In this document: positions 22,828-35,344 of the stretch, one piece after another | Numbering within the stretch: the first letter of the stretch is position 1 | How the letters are laid out: every line of letters starts with the position of its first letter | Assembly: GCA_963678705.1 (NCBI GenBank) | Contig: OY783218.1 | Coordinates: forward strand, 7,760,152 to 7,824,151 | DNA: 64,000 bases | Direction: 5' to 3' | Origin: Panorpa germanica | Taxonomy: Eukaryota; Arthropoda; Insecta; Mecoptera; Panorpidae | Program-made: the position numbers and the translations under genes | The notes under the pieces: model-generated | Told to the model about the DNA's origin: nothing | What the model saw: only the letters and a program-made list of their open reading frames with translations | Database searches by the model: none

Positions 22828-25560
22828 ATGTTTCTTCAACAAGGAACGAAGTGCCATGTTTTTAAACAATATCTGAAGCAAATATTATTCATTCGAAGGT
22901 AGGTTTGTGATATGAAGGTAAACAATGTGTACGTTTCATCTGATATTATTTATTTACAGTTGTAGCACGGTTGTTGCACCGATATCTACAACTAAATCCA
23001 AAATAAATCAACCTAGCTACTTCCATCATGTAGGAACACAACCGTTGATATATAAAACAATTGGTCATCTTCTGTCGGATGCTGCAGAAGAGTATCCTGA
23101 TCGAGAATGTCTCGTCTCTGTGCATGAAAAAAAGAGATATACCTTTAGGCAAATGAATGAGAAAGTAGAGTATTAATTATACATTTTATTATCAATTAAA
23201 ACTAGTATTATCAAACGACATTTTGCAATAATAAATATTAATAGAAGAAAAATTATGTTTCATAAATTCAATTAAATTCAAAGAGTCAAAATCTTGAGTT
23301 CGTTGGAATTTCTATGAATGTTGCTGAAAGATTTAAGTTTATTTGCAAATGTGCAACTTTTTCCATAGTACAATTCATTACCATTCTTTTCATTTCAGGT
23401 GGATCAGCTAGCTTCTGGGTTTATAAGTTCTGGATTGAAACAAGGAGACAGAATTGGCATTTGGTCTCCAAATTATGCCTTTTGGTATATGACAATGATG
23501 GCAGCTGCAAAAGCCGGATTAATCATGGTTAGATAAATTAATATACTAGCGTTAAGTGGGTTCGTTCTATTATCAGGAAAACAGAAAGAAAGGAATCTCC
23601 AATATATTATTTTGGAAAGTTGTTATCAGATTCTCAACCTAATTTTCCAAAATTTTGACATGAATGTAACGGAAATAAATTTTACTATTGCTGTTATTAA
23701 ATGAAAATAGGATTTTATTAATTATTTCATCTGAAGTAATAAAATACAATATTATATTTGATTGAATACTTTTAAGGTAGGAATAAATCCGGGATTGCAG
23801 ACAGAGGAATTAGAATACTGCATCAACAAAGTCGGAATGAAAGCATTAGTAGCTCCAGAGGCGTATAAGACTCAAAACTATTATAACATGTTGAAAAAAC
23901 TTGCTCCTGAACTGGAGGGAAGTGCTCCTGGAAGCTTAAAGAGCAGCAGACTTCCTAGCTTGTCCACAATTGTCGTAGTTAGTGATGATAACGATTTTAG
24001 GTAAGTTGCAAATAAACAGTTCATTCTAGGTTGAGTGCCGGATCGAAATATTGGTGCCGCATTATAAAAAGGCGGCTAAAAGTAACCTTTTCATGTTTTC
24101 AGGGGTGCGTACACTTTAAACGATATTTTTTCACTTGCAACGAATTCTTCAAACGACGAATTAATGAAATTAAATAAAACAATACAGCCTGACAACACAT
24201 GGGCCATATTCTATAGTTCTGGGACAACAGGAAAGCCAAAAGCTGTTATGTTATCACATTCTGGATTTTTCAATACTATCGAAATTATGAGCAGACGGTT
24301 TAAACTTCAAGATAAACGCCACAGGTTTTGTCTGCAGGTTCCTTTCTTCCATGGTTTGGGAATTGGTGTGTCCATGTATGGTCTGCTTAATAAATCCGCC
24401 TTAGTTCTTGCGGGACCTACCTTCGCAGCTGAACGTTCTTTGAAAGCTATTGAAGAAGAGAAGTAAGTTAAAGGCGTGTTATGTACTTTGTATAAAAATG
24501 GTAATGAGGAGTGAATTCTAGATGCACGGCGATAGTAGGCGTGCCTGCAATGTTTGTGGATCTCGTCGCAAAGCAGAAAGAGTTAAATTATTGCTTGGAC
24601 TCAGTGGATTTCTCATTTTGTGCCGGTGCCACCGTTACTCCACAGCTCTACAAACAAATGAAGGAAACGTTGAACGTCAAAAAGACTCTTGTATGTATCT
24701 TACATTAACCTAAAAAACGACGTTTTTTAAAGTTTCTTTTTCGTTTTATTTAAAGAATTGAAAGAATTATGAATTATGTTCTATTTACAGAGCGGCTACG
24801 GATTGTCTGAAAGCGGTGGATTTTTAACAAGTTCATTTATTGACGATTCAGACGACTTACTGTTGAATACAGTGGGTCACGTATTGGATCATATTGAGGT
24901 TAAAGTTGTAGACAAAGCAAGCCATGTAGTTCCCTTAGGAACTCCTGGAGAACTTTGCGTCAGGTATTATGGAACCATGCTGGGGTACTGGGGGGAAAAA
25001 GAGAAAACTGCTGAAGTCTTAGGAGCAGATAAATGGCTAAGAACAGGGTACTACGATTTATAGGTTATGTATGTTATTTTGTGGCGATGTTTCATATTCC
25101 TTTGTTGCAGAGACCGCTTTATCTTAGACGCAAACGGTTACGGAAGAGTGGTTGGCAGAATAAAGGACATGATCATCCGCGGAGGAGAAAATATATCTCC
25201 TAAAGAAATAGAAGACTTTATTAGCACTCATCCTGATGTTCTTGAAGCACATGTAATTCCTTAAGATATAATTTATTTATATTTATTTTTGATTAATATT
25301 TAAAAGGTTTGTTTTCTGTTAAGGTGGTTGCAGCTCCCGACGAAAGAATGGGTGAAGAAATCTGTGCGTTTGTTAAAGTTTGCGAAGGCTCTCAACTTAA
25401 TAATGAGACTCTAAAATCTTTTTGTGATGGAAGAATTGCACACTTCAAAATTCCAAAGTACTTGGAAATAGTAACAAACTTTCCGAAAACTGCAACCGGA
25501 AAAGTACAAAAATTCCGATTAAGGGAAATCATAAAGGAAAAATTGAATAAACAACTGTAA
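22828..25560 (+). CDS. ACSF2-like mitochondrial acyl-CoA synthetase, gene D (9 exons, 597 aa)
   Basis: Exons: 22828-22898, 22960-23164, 23399-23527, 23777-24000, 24103-24462, 24522-24690, 24791-25047, 25111-25252, 25324-25560. It is the most compact copy, free of large intron insertions. The leader [20 protein letters not shown] is basic. Motifs: [11 protein letters not shown], then YGLSES where the others have YG(L/M)TE(T/L), [28 protein letters not shown]. The threonine-to-serine change in the core motif is conservative but falls in the adenylate-binding loop, and the next residues ([14 protein letters not shown]) also differ from the paralogues. Probably active with altered specificity; not certain. 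Exon 4/5 join codes Arg-Gly. Confidence 0.93.
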
Positions 25561-25899
25561 TACATATTAAACATAACGATTTATATAAAGTAAAGAAATT
25601 GTATTTATTGTAGTGTTAGGCGTTTTTATGAAAATGTTCGTTTAGTTTTCTTTTCCATGCAATACGTTGAATATTTTTTAGGTAGCTTAATAGTCGTATT
25701 TAAAAGATTCTCAGTTGTCTAAAATATTGTACTGGAAAAGCGCCAAAGCTAAACACAAACTTTCCACCCCGCTTTTTTTTCTCTTCTACGTTTCATTTAT
25801 TAAACAGAATGCATTGAATGCCTTGCGTGAATTTTTCTCTATGCTAGTGCGTAAATGTTCATTGAAGTATAACCTTCTTTCATCTCAAGAAATGTATAG

Positions 25900-26530
25900 G
25901 CGAGAATAGGACGGAAAGAAAAAAAATCCCAAGAAATTCAGAAAATCTAATTTTTGCTAAAATGTAAAATACAACATTTTCATAATTTTTAACAGGAATA
26001 TAGCCCCATTCTCACTCACTGAGTTTTAGTGGTAATTTAGGGTTTTAACCTATAATATATAAAGAAATAAAATTAATTATATTAAACGCAATAATTTATA
26101 TTAAATATAGATGGTAATTATTACAAAATGATGTATATTGCTGACGCATGCGACATATGATTTTACAAGTTCAAAATTACATTTAAGGTTAAAACCTTAA
26201 AGTAAAACTAAAAACAATGAGTGGAAATGGGGCTATATATATAAATTTATTTTATCTCAAGAAAAGCGGAAAATCTAATTTTTACTAATATTAAAAATAC
26301 AACATTTTCATCATTTTGAAGAGTGTGAAGTCTAATTTTTACTAATATTAAAATTAAGTCATTTTTATCAGTTTTAACAAAAGTATAACATTCCTTTATC
26401 TTTAGAAAAGCGGAAAACTTTAATTTTGCAAAAGTTAAAAATGCAGCATGTTTATCATTTTTAACAAGAGTATAACCTTTATTAAATTTAATCTGAACAA
26501 ATACAGAAAGCCTTACATTTGCTAGTAATA
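25900..26530. repeat. Degenerate minisatellite-like repeat, intergenic D-E
   Basis: Words such as AAAATACAACATTTTCAT, TTTTTAACA(A/G)GA(G/A)TATA and CAAGAAA...GAAAATCTAATTTTT recur at spacings of roughly 70-100 bp. The same words make up the large array in intron 7 of gene F and the arms of the inverted repeat near 54.9 kb. Copies here are well diverged. Confidence 0.6.
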
Positions 26531-26886
26531 ATCTTCAGCCCTCAAAATATGGTTTAAAAATTAAACGATAGAACAGAAATACAAATTTGAAATAGGTATA
26601 TCTTCATTCATTTTTGGGTATTTAAATAATTAAAATATATATATAATTTCTATAAAAAATGAGTTCACAAGTCAATCAAAATAAAAATTAAGTTAAATTT
26701 AACGTTTACCATAGTGTATATTATTGTTTTTATCTGAATTATTATCAACTAATAATCTTACTTGAAAAACATATAATAATTCTGACATTTGTAAGGCAGA
26801 GTTCACTGTGAGAGCATCGCAGCTGTAACAAACCAGCAGACGAATACCAGCAGTTCTGAGCAGAGATAAGTTCTAAGGCGTCTAAA

Positions 26887-29800
26887 ATGATAGTTAAGTG
26901 TTTAGGACGTGTTCACAAAACCAAGTACAATGTTGTTAGAAATTGTTACAAACAAACAATATTTAGTCGCAGGTATGTATGCATGTAGTGGACGGAATCA
27001 GTCACCATAATCAAATCATTTTAAAATAGAAATAATAAAACTAATATTTATATTTATGTGAAAAAATATAATAAAAATATTTTGTGTTAACGTAAAACTA
27101 ATTGTTATTTTTAAATCAGTGAAGAAAGTGATTATATTTTATGTTTCGTGTATTTTTCATCAACGGAAAAATTAATTTCCTGTATAACAATTAACCCGGC
27201 GTCTGTATGATGGAAAATTAGTACAATTGTGGGTCAAGACGACCCGAATATTGAACGGAAATTGAAGGATTTATTATCTTTTTTAGGAAATTATTATATT
27301 TTGGTGTAAACAATACAGAAAGGAGTCATATTAGGAACTTGTTACGCATTTACGAAAAGACTATACAATAACGCGCGTTTGAAAACATTACGGGTCATTA
27401 TGGCCCAACGTGACTGGCCGGGTTTTTACACGTATAAGAATATCGTAACTCTATCTATTTTTATACTCAAATTTTGCTATAATAATGGTTTTTACGTCCT
27501 AAAGTGGTCCTATTTCTTCTACAAACTTACCGTTTTGTCATATAATCGTACATGCAGTGATTGTCAAACCAAACTTCGAGCTGAGCATGCTAACCACCAA
27601 CTATGTTCATTGCACCCATTAACGACCAACCATGTTGGCCAAGCGGACGGCACTATTCTTGAATTAGCACGTTAGTAATATGGTGGAAATCTCTTCTTAT
27701 CATTAATTTCCATATGATTTTTTGAAAAAGAAGAGGATATACGTAGTAAAAATAATTTAACTTAGGCTGTGAACTAGGAATTCATTTAATTAATTTATTA
27801 TTGTAATAAAGGTAAATCAATGTACATTTGCGTTTTTATTTTATAAAGTACGAGTATTTAAACATTGACGAAGATATATTTGTTTGTATTTCTTTGAAAT
27901 GCGCACTTCTCTTGTTTAACAGCGATGGTAAAGGTACCCAGTAAACAATTTGGCGAAGTGTCCTATTTAGTGACGTTTCTATCACTATTTGACTTCAACT
28001 ATAGTTCGCATCAACTTTATCTTCATTTGTATTCCGACAGGTGGAGTAATTTCGCCTTTTGTAGCCAATAAAGTAGACATTTTATATGAAAAAATGTGAG
28101 AAACTGATCTATAAATGATCTCTTTCATTATAAAAAAATCATGACGTATCTTCAATATGATGTCAAAGTGACTCCAAAATGTTTACTGGGTAGGCAAATG
28201 ATAGTGAGGATAAAGATAGGGAATGAAATTCTACTACTACAATTCCTCAATCATTTTTTCTATATATTTTTATTACTTTAATGATTAGAATATTAAAAAT
28301 GACTTCTTCAATTCTTAATAACTTCTATTATATCACGACATTATGGATCGACGTAACAGCTGCTGTAGTTTTGATGTTTAATTATGCATCTCCTTTGCAC
28401 TTCTCTTGCTTAACATATTTGTAAAGAATGGCAAATGGTAATGGGGACGAAGATGAAGAAGCAATGTCTTTAATTATTAAAGAGACTATTTCAATCGGTA
28501 ATAACTTTTATATTATTGTGAATTGGATAAAAGTAATTGCATATTCGAGATTTTTATGAAGATCCGAGTTTTATCTAAATTCAGTTATTGTTCATAATTA
28601 CAGTTCGTTTCATCGAACGTGCGCATGACTGATTGTATAATTGCATAAATTAAATGGTAAACAAGTAATTAAAGATAGTAACTTAGCGCACCTAGCTATT
28701 AATAAATTTGCTAGCGAAAATGGACTAAGGACTTTAGACTTCTCTGAACGTTTGCCCAAATGCTTAAAACAATATTTGTGAGGTCGACCTTACTTCGAAA
28801 TAAACAAAATAATCGGGAATATTATCAGATAGATAGACGTTAACAAGCGCGGCAATATAATAATATTTATATTTGTTTTTATAGTCCAGCAGAATTTATT
28901 TGATACCCAAAATGTTTAAATAAGTACATACCTTTGAATTTACACATATATATGACATACAGTGAGGGTTTTACATCACAAGAGTATATACATAGGATAT
29001 GCAATATACATGAATAAATATCCAAATATTTTCTGTGGTTTTACAGCTACAGTAAAACTGCAACGTTATCTACGGCCGGGGGGCAAAAACAACCCAGCTA
29101 TTTGCATCATGTAGGAAAACAACCCCTAATCTATCACACTGTAGGCCAGGCCATGTCGATGGCAGCAGAAGAATGTCCAGACCGCGAATGTCTCATCTCT
29201 GTTCATGAGAACCAAAGATACACATTTAAGGAAATGGATGAAAAGGTATTATAATTAAAACTTAAACTAAAATATTATTATAAATAACAATGCATTATTT
29301 CAGTTCAAAAATTTCGCTAGCTTAGCTTAGAACTTAATCACGCTTTTCAGAGATGGAAAATATATTAGTTAAATATGTAACATTATATAACGTTACATAA
29401 AAAGTTTATTTAGCTTTTAAGAGCGTAAAACTGTAACAAAAATTTAATGAAATCTGACATTACAGTCTGACATATTCATTCTGACAATTACATGGCTTGG
29501 TTTATTTAGCTCTTGCGTTATTTTAAAATAAATTATGTAAAAATAAACTATGTATGTTAACTAAATATACATGTGTTTTGCTTGCTTGATTGTGTTTTAC
29601 ATCAAATAATGTGTTAAAAATATTAAATTATGTTGATAAGAAAAGTAAACATCAATCACAATAAAAGTCTTAACAAATTCGTCATTAATATGTCTATGAT
29701 AAATTTGTATAATTTTAAGTACGAGTATTAGGTCGTTTACATTTTTATCACTCGATAACCAGTTAGCGTCTTAAAAAACAGCTGTATATGTTCCAAACAA

Positions 29801-31843
29801 ACAAGAATCAGAAATAGAACATTGATAAAAGTATGAATAAAGTTTAACTATTTTGTTTAATTGTAAGTTATTTTAAAGGTGAACCAGCTGGCTTCAGCGT
29901 TTATAAGTTCCGGATTGAAACAAGGAGAAAGAATCGGGATATGGGCCCCCAACTATACTTTTTGGTACATGTCATTGATGGCAGCAGCTAAGGCCGGATT
30001 AATCTCAGTAAATACATATAAAACTAAAACCATGAAAGTGTTTTCTATAAAATTAAATGTTTTCATATTTTGAAGGTAGTCATCAATCCAGGGTATCAAA
30101 CATCAGAATTGGAATACTGCATCAATAAGGTTGGGATGAAAGCGATAGTTGCACCAGAGAAGTTCAAGACACAGAAGTATTATGGCATGATCAGAGAATT
30201 GGCCCCTGAGCTTGGACAAACGTCTCCTGGACAACTGAACAGCAGCAAGCTACCAAGTTTGAAAACAGTTGTGATTGCTAGCGACAATGACTTTGCGTAA
30301 GTTGGGAATTTGTAAGCAAGTGATAACTTATCAGCCATGACTGATAAGCGTGTGTCAGTTGTGTCAAGATAAGATAATGATCTTTGTAATGATTTCAGAG
30401 GCGCATACAAATTCAACGACTTGTTTTCACTCGCAACTGAAGAATCAAACCAACAAGTTTCTAACTTGGCTAAAATAATTCAGGCAGATGACCCCTTAAA
30501 CATACAGTTTACTTCCGGAACAACAGGAAGTCCTAAAGCAGCTGTTTTATCGCATTTTGGTTTTATGAACAACGCTGATATTTGTGGAAGGCGTTTAAAC
30601 CCAGATAATAAGCCAGAGAGATTTTGCATGCAGCTGCCAATGTTTCACGTGTTTGGAACATTAACGCTATTTATTTCGCTACTTAGGAAAGCCACTGCAG
30701 TTCTCCCAGAAGCTGGGTTCTCTCCAGAAGCTTCTCTACGAGCCATTGAAAAAGAAAAGTACGATTGCTGAATAGCAAATGATTGAACAATACAGAGATA
30801 ACAATATAAATTCTTTCTAAATTGCAGATGTGCTACAATTATGGGGGCTCCTACAATGTTTGTAGACCTCGTGGCTAAGCAGAAGGAGTGTAACTATTGT
30901 CTGGACTCCCTAACAACTGCATTTTCAGGAGGAGCGTCTTGTTCACCACATCTATTTAAGCAAATAAAAGAAACTTTGAAAGTCGATACAGTTTTAGTGA
31001 GTTCATTTTAGCTCTGCTTTCCAAAATCAATATGTTTTTACTTAACCAAACTTTCCATTTGTCAGCAAGGGTATGGACTCACTGAAACCTCATCTGTTTT
31101 GTGTGCTCCATTTGTTGACCAATCGGAGGAGCTTACCTTAAATACAGTAGGTCATATTCAGGATCATGCAGAAGTTAAAGTTATCGATGCAGATGGTAAA
31201 ATAGTCCCAATGGGAACTCCAGGAGAAGTCTGTATTCGGTTCTTTGGAAATTTGTTGCAATATTGGGGGGATGAGGAAAAAACTGCTGAAGTTTTTGGAC
31301 AGGACCGATGGTTCCGCACAGGGTACGATGGTAATATACATTTAACCTCAAACAAGGAGAAATAAATTACAAAAACCGTTTATATTTTCAGAGACAAATT
31401 TATTTTGCATCCCAATGGTTACGGGAGCATTGTTGGAAGGATTAAGGACATGATTCTTAGAGGAGGAGAAAATATTTATCCTGTGGAAGTAGAAGACTTT
31501 ATAAATACTCATCCTGATGTTCTAGAAGCTCATGTAAGAATCTTTTAACTTGCGTAACTGATAAAGTAACGTAAATTAATTGTATTTATTCCATTATAAG
31601 GTAATTGGCGTTCCTGATGAAAGAATGGGAGAAGAAATCTGCGCTTTTGTTAGAATTCGAGAAGGAGCCAAGTTTAATCAAGAAATTTTAAAATCATATT
31701 GTAAAGGAAAAATTGCACATATCAAAATTCCTTTATATGTAGAAGTAATAGATAATTTTCCAAAAACACTTACAGGAAAAGTGCAAAAATTTAAACTAAA
31801 AAAAATTGCAGAAAAAAGACTGAATAAAAAATTGTCAAATTAA
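26887..31843 (+). CDS. ACSF2-like mitochondrial acyl-CoA synthetase, gene E (9 exons, 601 aa)
   Basis: Exons: 26887-26972, 29047-29245, 29879-30007, 30076-30296, 30399-30758, 30828-30996, 31066-31322, 31392-31533, 31601-31843. The leader [20 protein letters not shown] is closely related to that of gene C, as are many exon sequences, so C and E are recent duplicates. Motifs: [45 protein letters not shown]; catalytically complete. Intron 1 (2.1 kb) holds an intact 254-bp TA-target MITE. This is the last synthetase before the array is interrupted by the minus-strand G block. Confidence 0.94.
27191..27426. mobile_element. Possible decayed inverted-repeat element (intron 1 of gene E)
   Basis: The left side reads TTAACCCGGCGTC... 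with GGGTCAAGACGACCCG, and the right side ends GGGTCATTATGGCCCA...GGCCGGGTTT. The CCCGGC ends face each other and the left one follows TTAA, which would fit a piggyBac-type element. The right flank is not TTAA and the arms match poorly, so this is tentative. Confidence 0.3.
27937..28190 (+). mobile_element. TA-target MITE (family 2), short intact copy
   Basis: 254 bp from CCCAGTAAACAATTTGG to CCAAAATGTTTACTGGG, flanked on both sides by TA. The left end is the inverse of the right end of the 853-bp copy at 44332-45184. TA duplication and inverted ends fit a Tc1/mariner-type non-autonomous element. Confidence 0.88.
28193..29046. other. Remainder of intron 1 of gene E, no gene seen
   Basis: AT-rich. 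A block at about 28370-28510 shares words (TGCATCTCCTTTGCACTTCTCTTG; ...ATTTCAATCGGTAATAACTTT) with 48010-48140, so both are old copies of an unclassified repeat. No coding potential seen. Confidence 0.45.
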
Positions 31844-32189
31844 TTTTATATTATAATTTATACATCTTACTTTTTTTCACTATTTGTTGATTTTATGTAA
31901 AGAAATGTATTACGATGTAAGTGCTATTTATATAAAAGATTTTACGTAAAAAACTTGTTATAAATAGACATTGTATTGACCAGCCCATTTGTCTTGTGAA
32001 CTCATTTTTACAGTTGATTTCTTTTTAAATTTGATTGAAATAGATGTTAATATATTTACAAAATAGGGACTATTCTCATATTAACTCGTTCAAAAATTCA
32101 ACGTTTCTTGGTTTTTAAGAAGGTTATATATAATCTTCTTTCCATCTTGAAAATACATAATTATGAGTTCAGCAAATTTTGAAAATTCA

Positions 32190-32221
<32 letters not shown>

Positions 32222-32222
32222 A
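32190..32222. repeat. (TA)n microsatellite downstream of gene E
   Basis: A run of about 30 bases of alternating A and T between genes E and G1. Confidence 0.9.
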
Positions 32223-32656
32223 TTGAGCAGACCTGGTTATATAAAAAAGGCATTTATAGTTACAAATTATTTTATTTGTTTAAAACATAATACAAATAAT
32301 ACATGATAAATAATATTTTACAAGCTCACAATATTTGAGCCTTTTAATAAATTTAAATATGACTACAATAAAATATGATTTATAAAATAAATATGACAGA
32401 CAACAAAACATGCAACGCGTACTTTCAAAAACCACACGTAATGGAGATGATACTAGAATTTAGAAAAATAGTTTAAAATTTAACAAAATATTAGAAAAAC
32501 ATGCAGAACTTATAAATGATGACATTATTATTTTTAACTCACAAATTTCAAGACTTTTATAAAAATGACAAAAGGTATTTAGATATATCTATAATCTATT
32601 TTCAACTATATCAACATCAATACGTCAACATCAACGTCAATACGATTTATGGTATT

Positions 32657-32983
32657 TTATATATTATACTGTCTTCTATCATCAATTTCTTGATAATATC
32701 TTCTTACTCTAATTTTATACTTATTTCTTGATTCTCCATCGTTTTTTTCTGGTCTCGCCGTTCGTCCTCGATAGCGGATTGGTTGGTTACTTTTGTTAAT
32801 CATTTCATACACCAACCGGTCCTTTTTGGCTTTCGCTTCTTGTATCACATGTTCATGTTCATCCGGTGGTTCTTTCATTTCTGCTTTTTCTGATTCTGAT
32901 GAGAATGACACGTGTTGTACTATTTGATGAACAAGAAAGCCAAGAGATAAGCCCCAGCCCGATAATAAGAAGAAGTAAAACAT
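32657..32983 (-). CDS. G1: orphan membrane-anchored small protein, 108 aa
   Basis: I do not recognise this protein. The start is the ATG at 32983, directly after a splice acceptor (TTTTGTTTCAG/ATG on the minus strand), as in four other genes of the block. Residues 1 to about 26 are hydrophobic (MFYFFLLSGWGLSLGFLVH...), a membrane anchor or signal anchor. The tail is highly charged: acidic near 30-55 (SESEKAEMKEPPDEHEH), then basic with RYRGRTARP and YKIRVRRYYQE. No conserved domain is visible. The conserved first exon is inferred at 33991-~34200; a family 1 MITE sits in the intron. The 3' flank (32262-32345) shares words with the 3' flanks of G2, G3, G4 and G6. Confidence 0.72.
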   Translation of the reverse strand: MFYFFLLSGWGLSLGFLVHQIVQHVSFSSESEKAEMKEPPDEHEHVIQEAKAKKDRLVYEMINKSNQPIRYRGRTARPEKNDGESRNKYKIRVRRYYQEIDDRRQYNI

Positions 32984-33163
32984 CTGAAACAAAATGAGAT
33001 CATATATACATATGTGTATGTATATTCAGAAACTGATAAAGCTAGCGAGAAACGTTAAATATATTTTACATATAACATTTATTCAATAAGTTCGTAGATT
33101 GACATATAGATGGTGCTACTATTAACAAATTTGTTTTACAGTGCTTTTAGTTTTACTTTTGTA

Positions 33164-33784
33164 ATGGGCTTGTGTCCTCATTTTTTAGTGGGCGATATTT
33201 CAATTGTTGATTGAAATTGATGTTAATAAATGTGTATTGGCGAGTCTATTTTATTAAATATCTAAATATTGACGGAGATATAGCAATTAAAAGTTTGAAT
33301 TGTAGTTTTAGCGCTAGAAATGGTCGGCCATATTTGTATGACGTGAAATGCATTTTAACGTCAGTTATTTGTTGAGTAGGTCAGTGCTGTAGTAATGTTT
33401 TGTAGATGTTGGTAGTCGAAATAATCAAATCAAATCAAAGAATAATAAGTTTTTATTTTATTTAACCCTGCTAAGGCAGATATAATATTGAAATTTTATT
33501 GTTCCTTGAAATAGCTGTAAATAATATGTGATATTTGGATATATAAATACTTATAGCAGAGATTTATGAGCTGAAAGGTTGGCAGCTGTTGTGATGTTAC
33601 AGGCATGTGTACAAAGTTGAATCCTTTTAATAATTAAAGAGACAAAATGACTTTTTTAATTATCAATATCTCTTAACATATAACGAGTTATTAAAAAGTA
33701 ATTGAACATTTGAGGTTCTAGTAACCCACTTTATCAATACATAGTACACTTTTATAGAAATTAAAATATAGGACACAAGCCCAT
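33164..33784 (+). mobile_element. MITE family 1, copy 6 (5' intron of G1)
   Basis: ATGGGCTTGTGTCC to GGACACAAGCCCAT, 621 bp, interior highly similar to copy 2. It lies inside the inferred intron between the non-coding exon and the coding exon of G1. Confidence 0.92.
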
Positions 33785-33990
33785 ACTAAATTACAATAGC
33801 AAATTAATTAATTACAATTAGCAAATATGACTTTTGGACCTTTTGTTGTTTGTCTCTAAATGAAAATTGAAACTTATGTATACAAAACAATAAAGATATT
33901 AACATCAAACAAAACTTCATAAATAAATCATAACCTTAAACATTAATTCCTAATAACACTGATTAATTGATTAATGATTGTATATTATAC

Positions 33991-34200
33991 CTTGTGTTAA
34001 TTATGTACGAACTGCGATTAATAAATGGACCTTGAATTATATTAATTGGAATATTTTATAATTATTCGTAAACACTAACAAATCGTGAGCCGAACAATAC
34101 AGAAGAACAAACTGTTAACTACTAAAATTATTGCGTGAGTTGAAATATTTCTTCTATGCACTGGTAAACTGGCTTTGTTTATTACGGAAAGACCTATCTG
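33991..34200 (-). other. Inferred non-coding first exon and promoter region of G1
   Basis: Its 3' end is the donor CACAAG/GTATAATATAC (minus strand) at 33991. The segment matches the equivalent regions of the other units in the order GCAGTTCGT, a CAGT...TT block, and an AAATATTTGT motif near its upstream edge. The upper boundary is a guess. Confidence 0.5.
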
Positions 34201-34496
34201 CATTTCTAACAACAAGTGCGGTTTAGTTTGGAAATAGACAAATATTTGTTGTTATTAAATATACTCGTAATTTTGATTTAAACGTTTAATTTTTAAAATT
34301 TGTGAACTCATTTTTATTCATTTTTGAGATGGAAGGACAATTATAGCCTTCTTAAAAACACAAAAACGTTGAATTTTATGACATAAATATGACATCAAAG
34401 TTTGAATAAATGTGGCATATAAAGTACTAACAATATATTCTTTTTTTTTGGTGACACCCTGTCCACCATCTGTTTATAACCTCAAATTCAAACATC

Positions 34497-35135
34497 ATTG
34501 GGCTTGTGTCCTATGTCTTAATTTCTACAAAACTGTACTATATGTTGATAAAGTGGGTTACTAGAACCTCAAATGTTCAGTTATTTTTTAATAACTCCAT
34601 ATATGTTAAGAGATATTAACAATTAAAAAAGACATTTTGTCTCTTTAATTATTAAAGGGATTCAACGTTGTTCACATTCTAAATGCATGTGACATCACAA
34701 TCCTTGTGTAAGGTTACCAACATTACAGCTCATAAATCTCTGCTATATGTATTTATATATCAAAATATCAAATATTATTTACAACTATATTTCAAGGAAC
34801 AATAAAATTTCAATATTATGTCTGCCTTAGTAGAGTTAAATAAAATAAAAACTTATTATTCTTTGACTTGACTTGATCATTTAACTACCAACAGCTACAA
34901 AACATTACCACAACACTGACCTACTCAACAAATAACTGACGTTAAAATGCATTTCACGTCATACAAATATGGCCGACCATTTCTAGCGGTAAAACTACAA
35001 TTCAAACTTTTAAATACTATATCTCCGTCAACATTTAGATATTTAATAAAATAGACACACCAATACACATTTATTAACATCAACTTCAATCAACAATTGA
35101 AAATCGACCACTAAAAAATGAGGATACAAGTCCAT
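34497..35135 (-). mobile_element. MITE family 1, copy 7
   Basis: ATTGGGCTTGTGTCC at the left, GGATACAAGTCCAT at the right, 639 bp, reverse orientation. It lies between the G1 promoter region and the 3' end of G2. Confidence 0.9.
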
Positions 35136-35344
35136 TATTAATTATAATTAATTTTATTAGTTTAAACACGATATAAATAACATTTGATAAATCATTATGA
35201 ATTCCTCTACAGGTTCACAATATTTTAAACTTCAATAACTTTAAATACATTGGGTTATACAATAAATAAATAAATATTAGCATTTAAAATTAGTTTTTCA
35301 TGGAAATACAAAATGAGAATGTTGTAAAATTATTAAATAGTATT

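Noticed and set aside
3109-31843. Genes A-E as beetle luciferases or 4-coumarate ligases
   Set aside because: They belong to the same adenylating superfamily, but the basic N-terminal leaders, the LSHY..VNN context after the phosphate loop and the overall length fit mitochondrial ACSF2. No peroxisomal SKL-type C-terminus is present in A-E.
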